11,281 nt of DNA from Saccoglossus kowalevskii (Eukaryota; Hemichordata; Enteropneusta; Harrimaniidae), in the NCBI RefSeq assembly GCF_000003605.2, contig NW_003130359.1, forward strand, positions 162,839 to 174,119, in the 5' to 3' direction. This document shows, one piece after another, positions 1 through 7,200 of this stretch (position 1 is its first letter; the number at the start of each line of letters is the position of its first letter). The position numbers and the translations under genes were made by a program. The notes below the pieces were generated by a model, which was not told where the DNA came from, made no database searches, and saw only the letters and a list, made by a program, of their open reading frames with translations.

Positions 1-1164
1 CATTCAAACTACATAGCGGAAGGAGTGTCGCATCGATCGTTTCGAACAGTTCGAAAACAAGTAAGTTATTCACTTGTGAGCCGATGCATGGCCGGATTGC
101 GTTACCGTACCCATGCGGTACCGTACTTTTTTAGTGCCGTACCATAATCATTTTCTACTAAGCAATGCATTAATGTTTGTTTTTATTTGAAACTCCTGTC
201 AGAATATACTTTCCGTTACGAAGAAAATTAAAAAAATAAATGCATATTACATTAAATATACAGAGTATTTTTTTTTTCATGTGAACAGTTTTTTTGTGAC
301 GTGACGCTTATCACTCTTCCCCGACATCTAAATTGGAGTTAGCTTATATTCAAAAGATTGTACGGTGTATTGTTTGTTTTGTGCAAGTGATGTGGGGAAA
401 AAATTATGCCCATTTAGTGATTGCAATATGTACCTAATATAAACCGCACCCTGAACTTGAGCTGTTGATCCCAATTTTTTATTTGATACATTGTAATATT
501 AAACCGTGGTTTATAATAGGATTTTAACGGTAGTGTTGGATACAACTTTATCTAGTCAAACACCTGCTAAGTAATTAAATCTTTTGTTGAAAATTGAAAT
601 GAATAATGAAAAAGTTGATAGGGTTATCACAGTTTATTTTCTGGATAAATACAAAAAACATTCAAGCATTTTTGCATGACTTTTTAACCAGAATTATGGT
701 GTCGGTTTTTGCTAGCAAGTATTCAAATCTTTAGAATGCATAAATTTATCAAAAATCACCAGATCTATTGTCCATTCAAATCAAATTTACAATCTGTGAA
801 AAATCAGGATTCTGATTCTGTTAATATTCATATGATTGGTCAATTTGATGTTTAGAATAGTAAGAGATGTACACTAATTTGCATATTGATAGATGAATAG
901 TTGAGCTGCTACGTCAATTTTTTTTGAATGTTTGTGAAATTTTATGTGACCATTTTTTTTTCTGCTCAGTAAAAAAATAGATGCTTGGTAGCCATTTGAA
1001 TATGTTTTGGTATTTCATAGTTGACTGCATGAGCTCTCAAATTTCCATAGAAGAATTATTAGATATAGCTACTGATACTACAAAGTACCAAAATGTAATA
1101 TGATTAACATTGGCCACTAAAATGTGTCTACTGCATCCCTTATGGATTTGTTGTTTCTCTGCAG
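1..1164 (+). other. Intron upstream of exon A (3' part)
   Basis: No coding exon of TM9SF2 or any other protein is recognisable here. The sequence is AT-rich with short homopolymer runs. Bases 1-145 are less AT-rich than the rest; they contain a short palindrome, a GTAAGT at 61 and three spaced CCGTAC motifs. Translating the 60 bases before that GTAAGT gives nothing resembling the expected upstream TM9SF2 exon, so I do not call an exon there. Confidence 0.7.
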
Positions 1165-1297
1165 GAGGATGCCCAGGAAGAGTTTGGTTGGAAATTGGTA
1201 CATGGTGATGTATTCCGTTCACCAAGACGTGGAATGTTGTTGTCTGTTTTACTTGGCACTGGTTCTCAGATCTTTTTCATGACTTTCATAACACTTG
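1165..1297 (+). CDS. TM9SF2: TM9SF2 exon A (first exon in window)
   Basis: This exon encodes 44 residues plus one base, starting [20 protein letters not shown]. That stretch is the conserved cytosolic loop between membrane segments 1 and 2. It continues into the hydrophobic [19 protein letters not shown], the start of segment 2. The acceptor is a good polypyrimidine tract, ttgtttctctgcag, ending at 1164; the donor gtatgt starts at 1298. The exon begins in phase 0 and ends in phase 1, with the split valine codon G|TG completed at 3137. The upstream neighbour exon should end in the conserved ARYNQ-type sequence, and nothing like that is encoded in 1-1164. Confidence 0.95.
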
Positions 1298-4200
1298 GTA
1301 TGTTGATATGCTAGTTAACTCTCAGTTTTGTATTTCTCTATTCTGAGTGTTGTGATCTGTATACAAGTTTGCACACCTGATCAACCAGCAACAAATTTGT
1401 TTCACTACTAAGGCCACACAGATTTAATTTTATGGATGACATCCTCTGAAGACCCCAAAACTAATGCGAGAGGGCGAAAAAAAAAAATTCGGCCCCCCCA
1501 AAAAAATGCTGCTAAAACCACAGGATTACGGAGCTATTATTACGAATTTAACCACAGTGTATCAAAAAAACAACAAGTCTTTATTTGTAGGAGGCACATG
1601 TTGATGTACACATTTCGTACTGTATTACTGTCACAGGTATCATCACCTTTGATTTTGAAAAGGCAAGAGGATAAGGCAGATGTTAGCTGTGCCAAAGGCA
1701 TACACATCAACTCAATAATAAAGAAAAACTTGCTGTGTTGTATTGAAAAAAAAATAATTAAAAATGAACAATAAGTTTGTCAACATCAACCTGGAAATTA
1801 ACTTCTTTGACATTCAAACTACAGCTTTTAAAGTGACACTTCAGATAGACTAAGTGTTGACACAAATGCTCTAGAACTACTTCAACTATGTAACAAATTA
1901 GGCTCGATATTGAAAAAAACACACCAACGTCACCCCGCAAGGGGACTTCGGCCAAGGAGCTTCTGCTGCTTTCGTTGCAGTTTTGTCGACTTCAATGTGG
2001 ACAAAGCAACCAAACTGACTTTTAGGCCACCATACACCTCCACTCCTCTCCCATTTCTCTCATCATTGCAGAAGAAACGCGGGACAGCCACTCTGGACAA
2101 TATGTTCTCAAAGTTTTCTGGGCGAAACTCGCTTGCCGCTACGGACCTCTCGTATATAGTGTAAACGTCTCCCTGGCCAACGTCAATTGCGTACCAGTCT
2201 ACAACAATCCTCCGTTTCACCTCTGAACTTTTATGCTCACGTATTTTGGTGGTGTGGTCGCCATGTTGGATCATTTATGGCAAAATTTGCATGTTTTGAG
2301 GCAATCTCTTATCCATAGGTCTTTGCGCTTTACGTAACGCGCATCTAACTGTGCGGAGTTTGGTTTTGAGGTAGTCCAAAACGAGTTTTACGACAAGTCG
2401 GCGCTTTGCGACAATATGGGTCGGCAAGTTCCGGACAGAAAACCGATCTGTGGAGACTCGTCGGAGAATTTTTTTTTAATTTTTTTTTGAGAACAGGCGA
2501 AAACTAATGCGCGCGCGGATGTCATCCATAAAATTAAATCGGTGTAGCCTAAATATAAATAGAAAACACCAGTTCTCAGCTCCAGTCTACATTTAGTGTT
2601 GATTCTGCAACATGGCTTAAAGTGGAGCTACTGAATTATAAAAGTGTACATAAATATTGGCATCCTTGGTGTATACAATAAGTTTGCAATGTACAGTTGT
2701 GAACACAGTAGATGGCAGATATAGTCACTATGTTTCTACTGATCATTGTGTATCTGAAACATTAGGAACTATATTACAATCTACAGTCAAACATGTATAG
2801 TGACCACCCAATAGAAATATTGAGATTTTACTGTGCAACAAAAGCATAAACACAGCTTATCAAAATTATAAACAAGACTAATTATTATTTTCGTTTCTAA
2901 GCACATGGTTTTTATAAACATATCGCTGGTTTGCTGTGCCTTGGGACTGCCAAAATTTAGTCATTATAGACAGGTGGTTCTTTATATAGAGGTAGTTGCT
3001 CACACAAGTTTGACTGTATTTGCGCATTGCTTCTGGTTTTTAGTCAAAATCCACCAATTAAATTTTTACCTTGAAAGATCTTGAAATGAGTTCTGTATGT
3101 ATAATATATACTATACTATACTATTCTGTTTTGCAGTGTTTGCTTGTCTGGGATTCTTGTCGCCTGCCAACAGAGGTGCTTTGATGACTTGTGTATTGGT
3201 ACTGTTTGTATGCCTTGGGACCCCTGCTGGTTATATTGCTGCTAGAATATACAAAAGTAAGTGTTCATGCTAAAAATTGCAGTTTACTGTTTGTCAGTGA
3301 TTGGTTTTCAAAAATCTGATTATAAATTCTACAAATAATATCTTGTGATGCCTTAAAATAAATATTCCAAAGTAGGAGTGATAAAATCTTGCCATGATGT
3401 TCACTTACAGTCAATTATGTATGTATTTGCAGCTTTCGGTGGTGAACGTTGGAAGACTAATGTTTTGATGACTTGTTTCTTCATTCCTGGTATTGTGTTT
3501 GTGGACTTTTTCATATTGAACTTAGTGTTGTGGGGTGAAGGAAGTTCTGCTGCAATTCCATTTAGTACTCTTGTAGCTCTGTTGGCATTGTGGTTTGGAG
3601 TGTCCACACCCCTCACCTTCCTTGGAGCTTACTTAGGATTCAAAAAGAGGGTGAGTATTTTAACACTCTTCATTGAGAATACATACACATGTTATGCACC
3701 TGATGTTTTTGTCTCAAGATTTTTTTTAGTTACCACTTCTGTATGTATGGGGTAATCAAGATGTGATTAGTTTAAGATTGAAAACTGTATATTTATTACC
3801 TCATTCAGATATTAAAATTGGTAAATTTGTGAATTCTTCAAAATTCTTGGATAACATTAGGGTTAAGGTTGAAACTGTGCTTAACAATTACCTAATTAGA
3901 ATAAATTTTCTTATATCTCATTAACCACCTGTCATCAGATTTAACTTTGCAGCATGTGTTCTCAGATGAACTAAAGGACAGCCCACCACAGATGTACAAT
4001 CAAATTTGTGTTGATATTGTACAGTTCACATTGCGTATCTTTAAAAAAGCGTTCTAATACAAGGAATAGAGCAGTTGTCATTCTTATACATGTAAAAAAG
4101 CATGCATAATGCATTTATGTTAGTGGTTGAAGCCACTATTTGTATTAGCTAACAGTGTTCTCCATGAGGGGTTTTAGCAGGGCGCAGCTCCCTGCATAGG

Positions 4201-7200
4201 AAGTCGTACGCCCTGCATAGGTAGTCGTGCGCCCTGCATCGGTCAACAAGCGCCCTGCATTCACATTTCCCATCCCGTCCCCATCAAATGCATTGTATTG
4301 TTAGTTGAGTATTCAGTGTTCTTCATGAGGGGTTTAAGAGGGGCAAAGCGCCCCTATTTAATTTATTTGCGCCCCTCTTTAATTTGTAGCGCCCATCTAT
4401 TTATCTTCAGCACCCTCCTTTGTTTTCGGTGACAGGCTGTTTTACAGTCCCGGAAGATGTCCCGACGATGTTATTGAGAGACCTCTTAATAATTGACAGG
4501 CGATAAAACAAAGAACTAAGAGACAGATAGTGGCATAGGTGACAACTAGGACAATGGATTTTATGTCTGGGGAAAAACTGGCTGAATAAATAAACAAAAA
4601 ACAATGAATGGATGCGTGAAGTGATTGTCACAAGCAATGCGTTAATCACGCAATGGGATAGTCAAAACAAGTTTTCTCATCATTCCTGAATTAGCTAAGA
4701 TACTTAAGAACCGGAGAACCAGCAACAACTTATTGGTCCAATTGCTTGTTACTTGCCTTTTATTGGTAAAAAGTAAAAAGAATCATCAAATAAATCACCA
4801 AAACAAAACGTACGTTAAACACTGAAACAACATGGATGTCACGGTATCTGGTTTGACCTTTGTCCTCAGTACCCACAATGCAATCAACATGATGATTAAT
4901 TTATTTACAGTCATTGGATTCGATTTTTTCTTTTTTTCTTTTAAATGGTAATTTTGTTATGTGAAAATATTTTTCTTCTTATTACTTGGGGTTTTCAACT
5001 ATTACAATATCTCAGTGCATTTATAAAACCTATGGAAATGTTTGAAAGAAATTTAAAAGAAATAAATGAAAGGCTAGAATTTCACAACTTGTTCCATTAC
5101 ACTTTTACAAAGAATAAAATTGATATTCTTCATTTGTCAAAGTTTATATTTTTTTTACACATCATGTGGTTTAACTTATTCATCAAAATAATTCAAGAAC
5201 ATTAATATAGTACTTGTACACAGTATTTAATTGATGTAAATATAAAAGTGCTAAGAATTTCCTTTGAAATGTTTGATTAGTATGCTAATTATATGCAAAT
5301 TAAATATGCTAATTATATCCAAATTAGCACCCCTCTTTAAATTTTATTTGTGGAGAACACTGGCTAATCTGATTGTTTGTTTTTCACTTAACATACACTT
5401 TTTCTTGATTGTCAAACTTCTTTGTTTTTTGCAGCCTATTGAGTTCCCTGTTAGAACCAACCAAATTCCCAGACAAATCCCTGATCAATCGTTCTATACT
5501 AAACCATTACCAGGTATTGTGATGGGTGGTGTCTTACCATTTGGATGCATCTTTATTCAGTTGTTCTTCATTCTCAACAGCATATGGTAAGTTTAGTTGA
5601 GGATTATAACAATGTCATGATGTATAGGCTTTATTTTATGTTATGTATTAAAATGACTGATTTCTTGGCATTCATAATAACAGTAAATGCTCAGTTCCAC
5701 CTCACTGTGTAGATCTTTGCAATTATGAAAATGTGAAACATTCTTCAAATACCTTACACCACTATTAACTGTATTTGATAGGTCCCATCAGATGTATTAC
5801 ATGTTTGGTTTCCTCTTCCTTGTGATGGTTATTTTGATCATAACTTGCTCTGAGGCAACTGTATTGCTTTGTTACTTTCATTTATGTGCAGAGGTAAGTT
5901 GTATTTACAATACAGACAAGGGTTTGTTAGTCTGTTTCACTGTTTAATTGATGCATCTTTTAAGTAAAAATAAAACTAGTAAAGAGTTAGTGCACTTCAA
6001 AGCTATGTAAAAAAAATACAAGCTTCTGTTGATTAACTGATTAAATGGTAAAAATATCTTTGTGAAAACATGTACTGCTCACAACAGTGAACTGATGTGT
6101 ACAGTACCATATTGCATGGAATCAATGGATCAAGCACACGTGTACTGCTTGGTTAATAACACGTTTCCTGCTAGTTTAAAATTAACAAAATGACCTAGCT
6201 AGAAACGATAGAATTGTGCAGTTCCATGACCAACACATTAATTCAAGAAATCTGCCCTGAATCATACAAATTTTGTTTTATCTTTGTTGTGTATGGAGTC
6301 AAAATTTATGTAGCTGTCAATCACAAATTAGAAAAAAATATGTAGTGGCGGAATATCATTTTCTAAAATTTATATGCATGTTCCTGGGACCAGTTAGAAT
6401 GCAGTATGTCAGCATATGGTCTAATTTCCACGTGGTAATTTCCTCCCTGGTTGGAAGTATTCATACTTTCACAGGTATTTCTTTCATAGCAATAATATGA
6501 AACCAAAAAATTATAATTGTTTCAGAGGCTTACAAATATACATCTGATAGATTAATATTAATTTACATGTGTCAATATGCTACCATATAATCTTACATGT
6601 GTGCATCTATATCAGATTATTCTATATTCCATTCTACTAAAATACTATAATTTATTGAGTCAATACTCAAATCAAATCAAATTAATTTAATATTCTTCAG
6701 TTTGTATACAATTTTTCAGCACTCACAGTTGTGATTGATGTTTATCGGAATTCTTAACATGGTTATGGTTTCCTTCATTGTTACCCACAATGCTGAATTA
6801 ATTACAATTTTAGAAACTCACTACAGTTATGTGTAGTGCCAGCGTGGCCACTAATCCTATCAGCTATGTTTTTACTGTGGCGCGACTCAATAAATGAGGT
6901 ATTGACTACATGTATGCAACTGGTGCATATTAGTCATCACACTTAATGTTTTAATTGGTTTATAATTTTGTAAAGTAATTTGCAAATTACTTAATGTAAT
7001 TATTAACATATTAATTTCCATACATTGATTGTAAGTACAAAAGTCCATAGATATCAAATATTAAACTTATGATAGTTGGCTGCTCTTTATTTATGAAATT
7101 GTTTAAAATGTTAATTATAATAATTACAAAATGCCTTTCTTTAGATGTCTATAGGAAATGCATATTACTAATTTGCACATGTGGCTATCCACCATCCGTC

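Larger units (their letters stand above)
1412..2549. mobile_element. Non-autonomous PIF/Harbinger-type DNA transposon
   Basis: The element is 1138 bp. Its two ends are inverted copies of a 33-bp sequence beginning GGCYACACMGATTTAA, matching at 31 of 33 positions. It is flanked on both sides by TAA (1409-1411 and 2550-2552). A three-base TWA target duplication together with ends starting GG is the known signature of the PIF/Harbinger superfamily. At about 1.1 kb, with no recognisable DDE transposase or Myb-like protein, it must be non-autonomous and would need an enzyme from elsewhere. The high similarity of the ends suggests a fairly recent insertion. The interior is divided: the left part (about 1450-1900) is AT-rich, while the right part (about 1920-2520) is clearly richer in G+C and CpG and carries a minus-strand ORF. 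It sits wholly within an intron and does not disturb the exons. Confidence 0.85.
1298..3136 (+). other. TM9SF2 intron between exons A and B
   Basis: This is a GT-AG, phase 1 intron of 1839 bases. Bases 1412-2549 are a PIF/Harbinger-like insertion, so without the element and one TAA copy the intron would be about 700 bases. The rest (1298-1408 and 2553-3136) is AT-rich with nothing recognisable. The exception is a short (ACTAT)3 run at 3110-3124 just before the acceptor, which probably provides branch-point-like sequence. Confidence 0.9.
4153..5362. mobile_element. Modular DNA-transposon-like element with 21-bp internal repeats
   Basis: The element begins CAGTGTTCTCCA and ends with the exact inverse TGGAGAACACTG. 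It is flanked immediately on both sides by GCTAA (4148-4152 and 5363-5367), which looks like a target-site duplication. A second head, 21 of 22 bases identical to the first, starts at 4314. Each head is followed by a small hairpin and about four tandem 21-bp units. The right end (from 5327) carries one more unit similar to those of the second head, in the same orientation. The ends resemble those of some hAT-type elements (starting CAG), but hAT duplications are usually 8 bp and only 5 are seen, so the superfamily is unresolved. No transposase is encoded; the interior from 4435 to 5280 is AT-rich and unrecognised. It may be a composite of two related insertions. Confidence 0.65.
3651..5434 (+). 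other. TM9SF2 intron between exons C and D
   Basis: This GT-AG, phase 0 intron has 1784 bases, of which 4153-5362 is a transposon-like insertion. Removing the insertion and one GCTAA copy would leave about 570 bases. The flanks 3651-4147 and 5368-5434 are plain AT-rich intron with no recognised feature. Confidence 0.9.

Noticed and set aside
1-60. Possible upstream exon ending at GTAAGT (61)
   Set aside because: One frame is closed by a stop, and the two open frames do not resemble the conserved TM9SF2 sequence expected before EDAQEEF. A GTAAGT alone is not enough to call an exon.
1436-1774. 112-codon + strand ORF in the transposon, lysine-rich
   Set aside because: It starts inside the terminal repeat, runs through poly-A and poly-C tracts, and shows low-complexity composition typical of chance frames.
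1910-2164. 84-codon + strand ORF opposite the minus-strand transposon ORF
   Set aside because: It is the shadow of the minus-strand frame in the same GC-richer block and has no recognisable motif.
3110-3124. (ACTAT)3 repeat before the exon B acceptor
   Set aside because: Too short to be a meaningful microsatellite; it is most simply part of the branch-point and acceptor region.
3401-3616. Minus-strand ORF opposite exon C
   Set aside because: It is antisense to a well-supported TM9SF2 exon, with no independent evidence.
3651-3755. Extension of exon C through the donor site
   Set aside because: The frame stays open by chance, but the encoded residues are not family-like, and GTGAGT at 3651 followed by exon D restores the conserved sequence.
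4945-5205. 86-codon ORF inside the second element, as a possible transposase remnant
   Set aside because: It is AT-rich, dominated by Phe, Ile and Leu, and no transposase motif is visible.
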